DNA of 51,766 nucleotides, from assembly GCA_903858635.1 (NCBI GenBank), contig CAIOJO010000253.1, positions 1 through 51,766 on the forward strand, read 5' to 3'. Under the pieces are notes generated by a model. That model ran no database searches, was not told the DNA's origin, and worked only from the letters and a program-made list of their open reading frames with translations. Made by a program: the position numbers and the translations under genes. How positions within the stretch are numbered: position 1 is the first letter of the stretch; each line of letters begins with the position of its first letter. This document shows positions 42,055 to 51,146 of the stretch, piece after piece. This DNA is from an uncultured Telmatospirillum sp. Lineage in GTDB: Bacteria > Pseudomonadota > Alphaproteobacteria > Rhodospirillales > Magnetospirillaceae.

Positions 42055-43225
42055 AGGCTTTCCCTTTCACCTTCCAGCTGTTGCCCTGCCAAACAACTTC
42101 CTCGACCACCAGCGCCGGTATCGGCCCCAGGACTCCGGCCAAGATGGTTGGCGGTAGCTTGGTCGAAACGGAGAGCTTCAATTCGCGAAACATCGGAGCG
42201 ACCGGCTCGCCGGCTGGGCGGCCCGGAGCTGTGGCCGCCGCCGGCACCTCGCTGAGCTCGCTATCGAACAGATAGTCCTGAGCGGCGCCCCAGACCCGCC
42301 GCCGCAGCCTCTCGGCCGTCCATGGCTGTTCATCGAGATCTCGGGGCTGGACGGCTTGCGAGCGAGGAAGGGAGACGCTCAGGCGATCCGGCGACGTCGC
42401 CCGCCCCGTGTCGGAAAGCCAGGACAACGTCCCCCAATGGCGGCGATAGACTGCCAAACCGCCATCGGCGCCGCAGGAGGCGGTCTCCAGGTCGTAGCCG
42501 GGAATGGTCCTGGTTTGCTCGATGGACAGCTGGCAATTGCGCATGAGGCCTGCCGTTTGCGGTTTGCCTTGCCAAGGAGGTGCCGGTGGCGGGGGCGCCA
42601 CCGGCACCTCCGGCACCGCCGCAGGTGGCGGATTGGCACTCGGCGCCAGCAGATTCCAACCGGCCAAGCTCACGGATGCGAGCCCCAGCCCGACCATCAG
42701 CGGCATGGAGGGCAGACGCGCTACCGGGCGCAGGCGCGCGTCGCCCCCCGTTCGAATCAGTTCCGCCGCGACATCGCACCGGGCCCCCGGGATCTGCCAC
42801 TCGGCCGGAGCGAAGACAGCGTCCCATCCGCCGTCCACAAGCTCGTCCTGCAATCGCTTCGATGCCTCCGCCTCGGAGGCGAAGAGCAGGTCTCCATCCG
42901 GCATCACGGTGTCCTTGCGAACCACCACATAGAGCCATGCCTCGCCTGCTTGGAAAACGCCGACCCAGGATCGTTCCTCAACCGCGTTGGCCAACGAAGC
43001 CGCGGCTGCCCGCATCCCCACCCGATGGCCAACCCGCTTCTGCCCAAGACCGAACTGTGGCGTGCCGCTGCGGCGGACGCAGAGCAGATCGGCACCGAGT
43101 TCAGCCCGCGCCGCAACGATGCGGGCCTCGCGTGCCGCCATTGCCGCCGTCGGTGCAGGCTGCCAAAACAGGCCGGCCGCCAGCCGCTCCTTGCCGATCC
43201 GCACGGTTCCTGCCGAGCTTGGCAT
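42044..43225 (-). CDS. pilO: PilO-like inner-membrane protein of the thin pilus
   Basis: The 393-residue protein has a cytoplasmic N-terminal domain, a hydrophobic segment near residues 175-195 (MPLMVGLGLASVSLAGWNLL), a Pro-rich spacer (VPEVPVAPPPPAPPW) and a periplasmic C-terminal domain with two cysteines (NCQLSIEQT, TASCGADGG). It fits PilO2 of type IVB pili. ATG 43225 directly follows the pilN TAA. The C-terminal end overlaps pilP. The partner is likely PilN in the outer membrane and PilP. Confidence 0.8.
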   Translation of the reverse strand: MPSSAGTVRIGKERLAAGLFWQPAPTAAMAAREARIVAARAELGADLLCVRRSGTPQFGLGQKRVGHRVGMRAAAASLANAVEERSWVGVFQAGEAWLYVVVRKDTVMPDGDLLFASEAEASKRLQDELVDGGWDAVFAPAEWQIPGARCDVAAELIRTGGDARLRPVARLPSMPLMVGLGLASVSLAGWNLLAPSANPPPAAVPEVPVAPPPPAPPWQGKPQTAGLMRNCQLSIEQTRTIPGYDLETASCGADGGLAVYRRHWGTLSWLSDTGRATSPDRLSVSLPRSQAVQPRDLDEQPWTAERLRRRVWGAAQDYLFDSELSEVPAAATAPGRPAGEPVAPMFRELKLSVSTKLPPTILAGVLGPIPALVVEEVVWQGNSWKVKGKAYVR

Positions 43226-44893
43226 TTAGCGCGTGGCCTCGGCCGAGCGGGTGAGGACTTGCGGCGTCATCATGATGACGATCACCGACTTGCTCCTTAC
43301 TGTCTGGATGCTCCCCCCAAAAATGGACGGCCCGATATCCGGCAGTCCAGTGTTGGCCAAATTGTCGGCAGCAGACTGGTATCCGGCCAGCACCAGCAGA
43401 TCGCCGCTGCGCATCAACGCTTCCTGAAGAAACGAGCGCAGGTTTACATCGGGAAGTTGGACCTGCGTGCCGTTCGAACTGAAGAGTTTGAGTTCCTTCA
43501 GATCGGAAAGGCTGAGCCCGTACTGGAGCAGCACTTCCCCGTCGTCGAGCACGCGAGGCAGGACCTGCATATTGAACCCGGTGATCAATGTCGCCGGCGT
43601 GATTTGTGTCTGTGTGGTCCCGCTGACGCCGCTGGCCAGGGTGGTCGCCGTCGAGGCCACGTAGCTTTGTTGCTCCGCCACCGATACCGGGGCCGCCCGT
43701 CCATTGAGCGTCGTCACGCTGGTTTCGGTCATCAAGGTAACCCGGCCCATGGTCTGCAGCGCATCGATGACGGCACGCGTGGCATTTGCCGGATTGGTTC
43801 CGGTCGCCCAGTGCCCCTTGTTGGAAGTTGGGTTCTGCAGCGCCTGAACCAGATAGGAAGCAGCCGTTCCGCTGGTCACCGTCAGCGGTGCCGGACCGCT
43901 GAGATTGAACGCGTATTGCCCCGCCAGTTGTTGGAAGACAACGCCCAGATCGAGGCCAAGATCGTAGCTGTCATTAACCTCGACCCGCAGAACCTTGACC
44001 GAAATTGTCACTTGGCGGGTGATCCGGGCGTTCTGCTGTTGGATATAGTCAGCGACCCGCCGCATGGTCAGCGGCGGGGCGATCACCGTGACGGTTCCGG
44101 TCGCCGGCGACATGGCGACTTTGGCGCCCGGCGGAAGCATCGCCTGGATCGTCTCCTTGACGTCATCCCACAGCTTGATGGTTGTCTCGTTTGCCGTGTC
44201 CTGCAGCATCGACCCGGTCGACGCAACATTGCCGGACCCGGTCGAAGCGGTTGCCGCGCCCCCGCCCGTCGTATTCACACCGGAGCGGACAATCGAAGTT
44301 GACGGCAGGGCGGCCAGGGTGAAGGTGCGCACCTCATGCCGGAAGAGACGGATCTGGCCGCCTCGATACTCCCATTGCAGCCCGAAGAAGGTGGCGACGC
44401 CATCGAGCAGTCCGGAGAGCGGGCCGTTCCATGCCAGCGTCATTCCCGTGGGTGCATGCGCTGCGCCGATCGTCGGCAGAGCACCGAGCGCCGCCTGGCC
44501 ACCGGTACCGGCCGAAACCGTCGTCGGCGCGTCCAGCCGTTCCTCGAGCGCCACCTGAAGTCCCGTCTGTGTCGTGATCTCGGCCGCGATCTCGCGAAGC
44601 TCAAGCGGCACGCCCATGCTGTTCAGCACCACCGCAGCCGAGGCTTCCGCAGCCGGCGGCAAGGCATCCCCATTTGCCCTCGGGATACTCCGACCACCGA
44701 CCCAAATGCCGTCATGTATCGCTACCGTTCCGGCCTTCTGAATCGACGCCGGAGAACCTGCCTCGAACGCCGCCGCTTGCGCTTCGCGACTGCGTCGCTC
44801 GACCGCGTCCCTGCTCGCCTCTGGCATCTGACAAGCGGTCAGGCCGATCGAGATCAAGCCAAGAGTCGACAGGACGACCGAGCCCGCCCTCAC
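43226..44893 (-). CDS. pilN: PilN, lipoprotein secretin of type IVB pilus
   Basis: The 555-residue protein has a lipoprotein signal with lipobox LTAC (Cys21). A secretin-type N domain (residues about 100-260) and the secretin core at the C-terminus follow, with VTLMTETSVTTLNGRAAPVSV and DGEVLLQYGLSLSDL and a final IVIMMTPQVL strand. It would form the outer-membrane channel for pilus or conjugative surface structure. The start is GTG 44893, overlapping the PilL stop as GTGA. It has the length and order of R64 PilN. Confidence 0.92.
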   Translation of the reverse strand: MRAGSVVLSTLGLISIGLTACQMPEASRDAVERRSREAQAAAFEAGSPASIQKAGTVAIHDGIWVGGRSIPRANGDALPPAAEASAAVVLNSMGVPLELREIAAEITTQTGLQVALEERLDAPTTVSAGTGGQAALGALPTIGAAHAPTGMTLAWNGPLSGLLDGVATFFGLQWEYRGGQIRLFRHEVRTFTLAALPSTSIVRSGVNTTGGGAATASTGSGNVASTGSMLQDTANETTIKLWDDVKETIQAMLPPGAKVAMSPATGTVTVIAPPLTMRRVADYIQQQNARITRQVTISVKVLRVEVNDSYDLGLDLGVVFQQLAGQYAFNLSGPAPLTVTSGTAASYLVQALQNPTSNKGHWATGTNPANATRAVIDALQTMGRVTLMTETSVTTLNGRAAPVSVAEQQSYVASTATTLASGVSGTTQTQITPATLITGFNMQVLPRVLDDGEVLLQYGLSLSDLKELKLFSSNGTQVQLPDVNLRSFLQEALMRSGDLLVLAGYQSAADNLANTGLPDIGPSIFGGSIQTVRSKSVIVIMMTPQVLTRSAEATR

Positions 44894-45813
44894 CGGCCTT
44901 CTCCCGACAGCACGACGAGCACACGATTACCTTTGTAGAAATGGGCCAACGGGGCCGGCGCCACTTCGGCAAATCCCTCGAAAAGCTGTACCGCCGCCGC
45001 GGTGAAGTCTCCGGAGAAGGTCGCCGAGGCATCAAGCGGATACTCGTGCGACGACTGCCAGACCACCGTCCACCCGGCGCGATCGCCCCACTCTTTCAGC
45101 ACGTCGCGTAGCAGCCGACCAGATGCAGCGATCCATAGCTCCTCGGTGAGCTGGGTTGCGCTCACGACGGGAGCCGGGCCTTCCGCCATTCTTGCCGGCT
45201 CCGATTCCGGGAGTTTTTCGGGCAGGACATTCTGGCTCGGCAGCAGCGGCACCGGCGCCCCCTGGGACACGGACGTCGCCGGCGCCGAGACTGCCGGCGC
45301 TTGTTGCTCGACCGGCTGCCCGGCCGACGCTGCGGTTCGCAGCGTGTCGACGGCAGTGACAACGGCCGGCGAGGACGCCGCCACCAGGCACAGGGTCAAG
45401 GCGCTCTCGGCACCCGTCGCGTATCGCTTCTCGCCGACCAGCTCTCTGGCAGCCAGTTCGCGCTCGACCACAGCAAGGCGGGAGGCGACGAAATGTCGCA
45501 TGGCGGGATCGGTCGTTGCCGGCACCAAGATCAGCAACTGGCTTGCCGGCTGCGAATGGACCAGGGAGGCCAAGCGGTCCAACCGTTCTGTCTCTTCGGG
45601 CAGCAAACGATTCGACCGGGGTTCGAAGCGCAGGCGTAACTCGTCAGCTTCGCCGAGCAAGGGTGCTTCGATAGTGGCGGGCCCAGCAGTGTCGGCTGGC
45701 GCCGCGCTGACCGATGCCATGGCAAGAACCGGGTAACTCCGCGGGCACAGCGGGGCGAAGGCCAACGCGAAGCCGATCCCTGCGACCTTGCCAATGCCTG
45801 ACCATCGTCCCAT
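44890..45813 (-). CDS. PilL-like protein with C-terminal TcpQ domain
   Basis: The 307-residue protein has a signal-like N-terminus, an OmpA-like stretch (ADELRLRFEPRSNRLLPEET) suggesting peptidoglycan association, and a C-terminal TcpQ-like domain (RLLRDVLKEWGDRAGWTVVW, then YPLDASATFSGDFTAAAVQL). TcpQ proteins help the pilus secretin reach the outer membrane. ATG 45813 has GAGGA upstream. It sits between virB9 and pilN, where VirB10 would be expected in a usual P-type T4SS. The similarity is domain-level. Confidence 0.8.
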   Translation of the reverse strand: MGRWSGIGKVAGIGFALAFAPLCPRSYPVLAMASVSAAPADTAGPATIEAPLLGEADELRLRFEPRSNRLLPEETERLDRLASLVHSQPASQLLILVPATTDPAMRHFVASRLAVVERELAARELVGEKRYATGAESALTLCLVAASSPAVVTAVDTLRTAASAGQPVEQQAPAVSAPATSVSQGAPVPLLPSQNVLPEKLPESEPARMAEGPAPVVSATQLTEELWIAASGRLLRDVLKEWGDRAGWTVVWQSSHEYPLDASATFSGDFTAAAVQLFEGFAEVAPAPLAHFYKGNRVLVVLSGEGR

Positions 45814-45839
45814 TGGTTCCTCGCCCTCCTCGCGTCCCG

Positions 45840-47042
45840 CTATTGCCGACGACCGGCAATGGCGGCCGGGTTGCTTCCCATGGCTGGGTTCTTCATGGGC
45901 CCACCCCAGACCTTGCCTGGCTCGGGTATGTTGGAGCCGATTTCGACCTCGGCCGGCCGGCCTCGCGGCCCGATCTGCCGGACACAGACGATTCGGCTGC
46001 CGTTTCGCAGGGTGAAATCGCCGACCCCCTCGGCGATGAGGACATTGCCCCGCGGCCCAGACGTGCGGGTATTGACCACGGTGTCCACCCCATCCACCAA
46101 TTGATGAACCACCGGACGCGGGATCGAGTCGCTTTGCTCGCCAAAGTCGAAATAGGTGAAGACGCCGTCTTCAAAGACATGTTCGGGAGCGATCTGCGCA
46201 TCGACCTCCCGCCGCGCATACATCTTCATGTCGAAGCGAAGCTCTTCTGGCCGGAAGACCAGCCGACGCAGATAGTCCGGCATGCCTTGCGGCATCCCGG
46301 CGCCCGAGGATTCCGTGCCGCCGGTCGACACAGTCTCGGCCAAGGGGCCCTGGCCTCCCCACGCCGCCGCGCCGTCAACGACGTCGCCGCGGGTGGCGTC
46401 GACGTAGACGGTGAGGTCGGTGACCTGCGTGGAGTTCCATGTCTCCGAGCGCAAATAGAAGTTGTAGACGTTGCCACTCGCCCCAAGAACGGTGAGATTA
46501 CTGTCCGCACCCGCATTGCGCGAGCGCACCGCGACGATATTGGACCGAATCTTTTTAGCCTCGAAGACGACGGAATCACCTAAATAATACTCATTGATCC
46601 GCTCCCAACTCGGCAATAATAATGTCGTCACCATGAAATCCCTTGTCCGGACGCTCATGATAAAATCAGGATGCCACATATAATGAACGATCCCAGGAGC
46701 CGTCTGACCTGTCGCCGGAGAAGGCTTGTCCCAGCTTCTCTGCAGCGTTCCCAACGGTAACGAAGGACTGCGCTCCATTGTAGGAAACTGGCCGCGGGAT
46801 TGCTGGTCGATGGAGGCCTCGGTGCTATTGAGCACTGGGGATGGCAGGTTCGGCTGCGACCAGTTCGCGCCAACACCGCTCCCCGAGTAGGTCGGGGGTG
46901 TCCCAGGCAGCGGCGAGGGGGCGGTCCGGGGCATCGACGGACGTGCCGTCACAGGAACGTTGGGAACCGTCCCCTGCGCAAGGGCTGGAACGGCCCACAA
47001 CATGACCACAGCACTAATTATCGATGCTCGCGAGAACAACAT
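45840..47042 (-). CDS. virB9: VirB9/TrbG/CagX-family T4SS outer-membrane core protein
   Basis: The 400-residue protein has an N-terminal signal peptide ending near VPALAQG, a long Pro/Ser-rich region, and the VirB9/CagX domains: HYMWHPDFIMSVRTRD, NVYNFYLRSETWNSTQVTDL and a second beta-rich part near FTYFDFGEQSDSIPRPVVHQL. VirB9 forms the outer-membrane core with VirB7 and VirB10. ATG 47042 shares one base with the VirB8 TAA (TAATG). No VirB10-type gene follows it. Confidence 0.87.
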   Translation of the reverse strand: MLFSRASIISAVVMLWAVPALAQGTVPNVPVTARPSMPRTAPSPLPGTPPTYSGSGVGANWSQPNLPSPVLNSTEASIDQQSRGQFPTMERSPSLPLGTLQRSWDKPSPATGQTAPGIVHYMWHPDFIMSVRTRDFMVTTLLLPSWERINEYYLGDSVVFEAKKIRSNIVAVRSRNAGADSNLTVLGASGNVYNFYLRSETWNSTQVTDLTVYVDATRGDVVDGAAAWGGQGPLAETVSTGGTESSGAGMPQGMPDYLRRLVFRPEELRFDMKMYARREVDAQIAPEHVFEDGVFTYFDFGEQSDSIPRPVVHQLVDGVDTVVNTRTSGPRGNVLIAEGVGDFTLRNGSRIVCVRQIGPRGRPAEVEIGSNIPEPGKVWGGPMKNPAMGSNPAAIAGRRQ

Positions 47043-47776
47043 TACCTTCTCGCCGTTACAGAATATGACAACACAACGAATCCCAATGGATTCATGTAAC
47101 GATCTTCCCAGCTTATCTCCCTCTTCACGTAAGTAATCGTCATAGACGCAACCCACAGCCCTTCGTCTATCTTCCGATCTGCTGCATCGAAGTCACTAGT
47201 GGAAAACTCAACCTGCCAATAACCTTCAGCAATCTTGCTTACCCGATGAATCGCGACTGTGCGGACCAAGCGTTTTTGCCTGACTTCTTCGAATTTCGGC
47301 GCAGTCTCGGCGACGAACCGGCGATACTCATCGGCGTCCGAGCGATGTGCCACCAGACCTTCACCACCCCAGCGCCGGCGCATTTCTCCTTCATCCAAGA
47401 CGACTTCCTGCCGCGCCAGAACGTAGTCGCGCACCAACATCTCGGTCATCAGTTCGAAGCCGGCGGTACCCTTCGAGAAAGGTTCGACCTTGACGATCTG
47501 CTCGCCCTTGTCCTTGAAGGTGAGCAGCATCGGCTCGACCCTGACCAGCGGAGACAGACCGGCAAGCGCCGAACCGAGGACGATGTTCAAGCAGAGGCTG
47601 AGAAACATGCCGATGGCAAAGGCCCGGGCCGTCCACAGGTATCGGCGGCCCTCCAATGCCGGCACATCGCGCTCGGCCGGATAGGCGCCAAGGCGATCAC
47701 CCGGCGGTGGGCGCGTCCCGCCCTCCGGCCGTGCGGCCGACTGACAACGAAACCGCAGCGGGTGGAAGGAACTCAT
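47042..47776 (-). CDS. virB8: VirB8-family T4SS inner-membrane protein
   Basis: The 244-residue protein has a short cytoplasmic N-terminus, one hydrophobic segment (about residues 50-75), and a periplasmic NTF2-like domain with RTVAIHRVSKIAEGYWQVEF and ASMTITYVKREISWEDRYMNPLGF. VirB8 is an assembly factor for the T4SS channel. ATG 47776 overlaps the stop of the VirB7-like gene as ATGA. A GTG at 47788 is an alternative. Confidence 0.9.
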   Translation of the reverse strand: MSSFHPLRFRCQSAARPEGGTRPPPGDRLGAYPAERDVPALEGRRYLWTARAFAIGMFLSLCLNIVLGSALAGLSPLVRVEPMLLTFKDKGEQIVKVEPFSKGTAGFELMTEMLVRDYVLARQEVVLDEGEMRRRWGGEGLVAHRSDADEYRRFVAETAPKFEEVRQKRLVRTVAIHRVSKIAEGYWQVEFSTSDFDAADRKIDEGLWVASMTITYVKREISWEDRYMNPLGFVVLSYSVTARR

Positions 47777-47976
47777 ACCCTGCGCCACGCCGATTGCCGG
47801 ATTTCGTAGCAGGCGCAGGGACTTTGTTTGAGTTCGTCGCGATCGGGGCCGATCCCGATCGGTTCGGATAACATCGAGCTACAGCTTGGAACCAATGTCA
47901 GCAGCATCAGCCCCGCCGCCACTCGCATGCAAGTAGCGCCGGTGCGGCGGAATAGGCGTCGACCGATATCGCGCAT
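47773..47976 (-). CDS. VirB7-like small lipoprotein
   Basis: The 67-residue protein has a basic N-terminus, a hydrophobic stretch (MRVAAGLMLLTLV) and the lipobox LVPSC (Cys32), followed by a polar tail with two cysteines (SPCACYE). Size, lipobox and position before virB8-virB9 fit VirB7, the outer-membrane lipoprotein partner of VirB9. ATG 47976 has GGGAGG eight bases upstream. The sequence is too short for firm homology. Confidence 0.7.
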   Translation of the reverse strand: MRDIGRRLFRRTGATCMRVAAGLMLLTLVPSCSSMLSEPIGIGPDRDELKQSPCACYEIRQSAWRRV

Positions 47977-47997
47977 GGTGAGTCCCTCCCCTTACCA

Positions 47998-48684
47998 TCA
48001 CCGAGCGATGCCCTGAGGGGCATAGCCCAGCTTTCGGGTTGCCTCGATCTCGAGCAACGATGCGAGCATTGCTTTCAGGCTGGTCAATTGATCGAGTACA
48101 GCCATCGAGGCAGCGGTATCCGCAGCCAGGTCGGCTCGCAGGTCGGTGGCCGATGACGCCTGGGTCACCAGCAATTGCGCCCGCGATGGGGCCATCGAAA
48201 GGCTTTCTCTGGTGTGCATGGCCAGAGCGTAGCCATCTTCCAGGGCCCTTCGGTGCAGCGCGGCCAGGCGCTGTCTGACCTGCGCCGCAGCCGAGGTTGC
48301 CGGGATACCCGCGGCTGGGGTCGCGACCTTGGCGACGAACGCCGACGCGTCCTGGAATGACGCGATCTTGCCCGCTCCCGATGCCGCGGAGGCAATTGTC
48401 GGATTGGCGATCTCCGGTCCCGCTCCGCGCAACCCATCGACGACGCCGAGTCGTGTAAAATCGAGCTTCGACAACGTGCCGAAACGGCCAATCCTGCGCG
48501 ACAAGTCATCAACTTTAGCAAGCAGTTCCATCGCATACGACAAGGCTGACGCCGTCTTGGCGGACCGTTCGGACAGACGGGCGATTTCTTCCGGATCCCA
48601 GGCCGCGTCTTGAGCAAGGGCGAGTGACGGGGCGAGCAGGACCAGGGCCAGAAGCAGGCCCAGCAATGTGGGAGGCATCTTCAT
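47998..48684 (-). CDS. VirB5-like periplasmic protein (copy A)
   Basis: The 228-residue protein has a clear signal peptide (LLALVLLAPSLALAQ) and a mostly helical mature part. Its C-terminal block DLRADLAADTAASMAVLDQL is shared with the other two VirB5-like proteins of this cluster. VirB5 proteins are minor components at the T4SS pilus tip or lumen; TrbJ is the P-type equivalent. ATG 48684 overlaps the stop of the upstream gene as ATGA. The function is inferred from position. Confidence 0.7.
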   Translation of the reverse strand: MKMPPTLLGLLLALVLLAPSLALAQDAAWDPEEIARLSERSAKTASALSYAMELLAKVDDLSRRIGRFGTLSKLDFTRLGVVDGLRGAGPEIANPTIASAASGAGKIASFQDASAFVAKVATPAAGIPATSAAAQVRQRLAALHRRALEDGYALAMHTRESLSMAPSRAQLLVTQASSATDLRADLAADTAASMAVLDQLTSLKAMLASLLEIEATRKLGYAPQGIAR

Positions 48685-50276
48685 TGGGGCCACCCCACGG
48701 AAACAAAGCGCAACGCCCCGGGATCCGCCTGCACATCGGCCACCCCTTGGCGGAGCGTCGTCACTGTGCCGGCCAGCGCCGCCTGTTGGGCCGCGTTGAA
48801 ACCGGCGGCGTCCAGTGCCGCGAGTTGCCGCTGCTGCCCACTGAATTGGTCGAGAAAGTTGGCCTCCGCGGCCTGCGCGGCGGGTCCCGCGATGTCGAAC
48901 CCGCGCCGCTGGCTGACTTGGGCGAGTCGCTGGTCGAGACTGTCCTTCGCCTGTTCGGCGGCCTGCCTGAGCGGATGCCAGAAGCGAACCAGTTTGTCGT
49001 CCTCCAGCCAAGCGGCGAAGCTGTCTTGCAGTGCGTTTGGCACGCTCGCGTCGTAATTGCCTTGGGCATCGAGGTACCACGCCTGATTTGCTACGGTGCC
49101 GAACGCAGCTGAATTGGCTTCGAGGGCGGTAACGACGGATTGCGCCGCCGACGCCGCTGCCTGGAGCTTGGCCGCATAGTCTTTCCAGCCAGTCCGGTCG
49201 ATGGCCAGTAGCTGACCTTGGACGGCGTGAAACGCGGCTGATCCGTCGGTGAATATCTGCCCGAGAATTTGTCGCGCCGCGTCTGCATCGTTCTGCCGAA
49301 ACAGATCGGCCAGTCGGTCACTGTCGATGGTATTGGCCAAGCCGGCGTATTGGGCCAGCATCACTGCGGCCGCATGTCGTTCGTTGTGCAGATTGACCAA
49401 AGCGGCGACGGTGACATCCATGTCACCCACCGTCGCCCGCGCCTGGCGCAAGTGATCCAGGAGCCCCGCTTTCGACGCCAGCGATACCGCCGAGATAGAG
49501 GTGCCCGGCGAAGCAGGCGGCACCGGGAGACGGCCTAGGGTAGCCGTCGCGTGGAGGGCCGCCGCGGTCGCTTCGGCAGCCGCCCAGGATGCCATGATCT
49601 GTTGCAGCCCGCCGATACTGTCGAACAGGGCCTGCTTGGTGGCGCTGTTGGCGGCGATATCGCCGCGGGCATTGGTTACCCGCGAGGCCAAGGCGATCTG
49701 TTGGCCGCCATCGACAGCGATGCCTGGCAGGCGCGCATAGGTATGCAGGGCACTCGCCAAGGCATCGAGGTTTTCGTCGGTCGCAACGTCGGCGCGTTGT
49801 TGCGCCCGCCCAACGCGTTCATCCGGTGACACCGCATCGAGACTGCCCGGCTCGAACAGAGCCCCTTTCAGGATCTCGGAGACCGCCCGCGGATTGACCA
49901 GATCGGCCGGCTTGAGCGCGACCGGAAGCATCGTCTGCATGCTGCTCAAGTCAGTGGAAAGGGTCCCCGGAAGGCGCCGCAACTCATTGGATAGAGGGCC
50001 GCCCGGACCGAAGCCGTTCCACAGCTCGGAATAGCCTTTGGCGATGGCTGCGTACTGCCCGACCTCTTGCCAGGCCTGTTCCGCTTGGTCGAGATAGTTG
50101 TCCAGTTTCACCGCATCGGCGACCGGACAAGGAGAAGGGCAGCATAAGGGGTGGATGGGATGGGCGGCGCAGAACGCGGCGGAAGCCGGTGTCGCGCCAC
50201 CCATCATCAGCAGGGCCGCAACGATCGCCATGGCTCGCCGAAACCGTCGCCGATCCGCCCGCTGCACGGCACCCAT
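48681..50276 (-). CDS. Long VirB5-like periplasmic protein (copy B)
   Basis: The 531-residue protein has a signal sequence (AMAIVAALLMMGGATPASA) and then a Cys-rich head (FCAAHPIHPLCCPSPC) and a long helical body. Its central block RGDIAANSATKQALFDSIGG corresponds to the DLRADLAADTA block of copies A and C. It is about twice their length, so a duplication or fusion of helical segments is likely. It sits between the two shorter copies and should be exported with them. ATG 50276 follows copy C by six bases. No named family is matched with confidence. Confidence 0.65.
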   Translation of the reverse strand: MGAVQRADRRRFRRAMAIVAALLMMGGATPASAAFCAAHPIHPLCCPSPCPVADAVKLDNYLDQAEQAWQEVGQYAAIAKGYSELWNGFGPGGPLSNELRRLPGTLSTDLSSMQTMLPVALKPADLVNPRAVSEILKGALFEPGSLDAVSPDERVGRAQQRADVATDENLDALASALHTYARLPGIAVDGGQQIALASRVTNARGDIAANSATKQALFDSIGGLQQIMASWAAAEATAAALHATATLGRLPVPPASPGTSISAVSLASKAGLLDHLRQARATVGDMDVTVAALVNLHNERHAAAVMLAQYAGLANTIDSDRLADLFRQNDADAARQILGQIFTDGSAAFHAVQGQLLAIDRTGWKDYAAKLQAAASAAQSVVTALEANSAAFGTVANQAWYLDAQGNYDASVPNALQDSFAAWLEDDKLVRFWHPLRQAAEQAKDSLDQRLAQVSQRRGFDIAGPAAQAAEANFLDQFSGQQRQLAALDAAGFNAAQQAALAGTVTTLRQGVADVQADPGALRFVSVGWPQ

Positions 50277-50282
50277 CGCCGG

Positions 50283-51146
50283 TCAATTCCTGCCGGCTGC
50301 GGAAGCGGCAGTCGCCGATCCGCCGGTCGCGCTCGAAGCGACGCCCGAACTGGCCACCGGATCCATTTCGGCAAGACGGGCCGCCGACTGCACCTCGAGC
50401 ACGGCGGCCATCAACGCCTGCACCTGCGCCAATTCGTCGTGCATCGCCAGCATGACCGCGGTATTAGCGGCAAGGTCGCCCCGCAGGTCATTGGCCGCCA
50501 CCGCCTTGGCCGCCAGTTGGGCGGTTCGGTCGGCCATTTGCGAGACTTGCTGGCGCGCGTTGAGCGCCATGGCGTAAGCGTTGGCCGCCGCCTCGCCTGC
50601 CAACATGTTGCGTGCCTTGCGAGTCAGACCGACTGTGGTCACATTGGCATTTTGGGCAACGGTCAATTCATTCCTCACCCAGGCTTGGGCCGAGGCGAAG
50701 CTCGAGAAGTCTGGCTTGGCAGTGGCGCCACCGAGTTGCCCCTTCAGCTTGTCGGCTTCAGCCAGCACGCTCTGAAAGCTGTTCGCCGCCTGTTGTCCGG
50801 CCGCCAAAGTCGACTGCACGGCACTCGACGTGGATTGCGCCGATGCGAGCAAGTCAGTGACCGGCGGACCGAATTGGCTGATTCCGCTTTGTGACAAGGC
50901 TTCGTCGAACAGCAGGGTCGGTATTCCCTCTTGCCCGACCGTTTTCACGATTCCCTGGACCTGGGTCAGCATCGCGTTGAGCTGTTCCACCTGTTGGGCC
51001 GCCGCCTTCACGTTGTCCGCCGCCTCGGCAATCGCGGCCACATCGATGACCGGCACGCCTTGGGCGATCGCCGGCAGCGGACAACTCAGCCAGAGCGCGC
51101 AGAAGGCGGCCATCCAGCCGCCGAGGACGTCAGGAGCCCTTGACAT
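50283..51146 (-). CDS. VirB5-like periplasmic protein (copy C)
   Basis: The 287-residue protein has a signal peptide (WMAAFCALWLSCPLPAIAQ), helical Ala/Gln-rich repeats, and the block DLRGDLAANTAVMLAMHDEL, which matches copy A nearly residue for residue. The C-terminus is low-complexity Ser/Ala. ATG 51146 overlaps the end of virB4 by 17 bases; ATG 51113 would be non-overlapping and is an alternative. It is the first of three related genes and probably part of the surface or periplasmic section of the T4SS. Confidence 0.7.
   Translation of the reverse strand: MSRAPDVLGGWMAAFCALWLSCPLPAIAQGVPVIDVAAIAEAADNVKAAAQQVEQLNAMLTQVQGIVKTVGQEGIPTLLFDEALSQSGISQFGPPVTDLLASAQSTSSAVQSTLAAGQQAANSFQSVLAEADKLKGQLGGATAKPDFSSFASAQAWVRNELTVAQNANVTTVGLTRKARNMLAGEAAANAYAMALNARQQVSQMADRTAQLAAKAVAANDLRGDLAANTAVMLAMHDELAQVQALMAAVLEVQSAARLAEMDPVASSGVASSATGGSATAASAAGRN

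Noticed and set aside
42356-44302. Open frame of 648 codons on the plus strand across pilO and pilN
   Set aside because: Antisense to pil genes with Arg/Gln/His-rich low-complexity sequence.
45813-47042. VirB10 hidden in or next to the virB9/pilL junction
   Set aside because: The only frames there are virB9 and the TcpQ-like gene; the TcpQ domain and the absence of VirB10 TrbI-type motifs argue against it.
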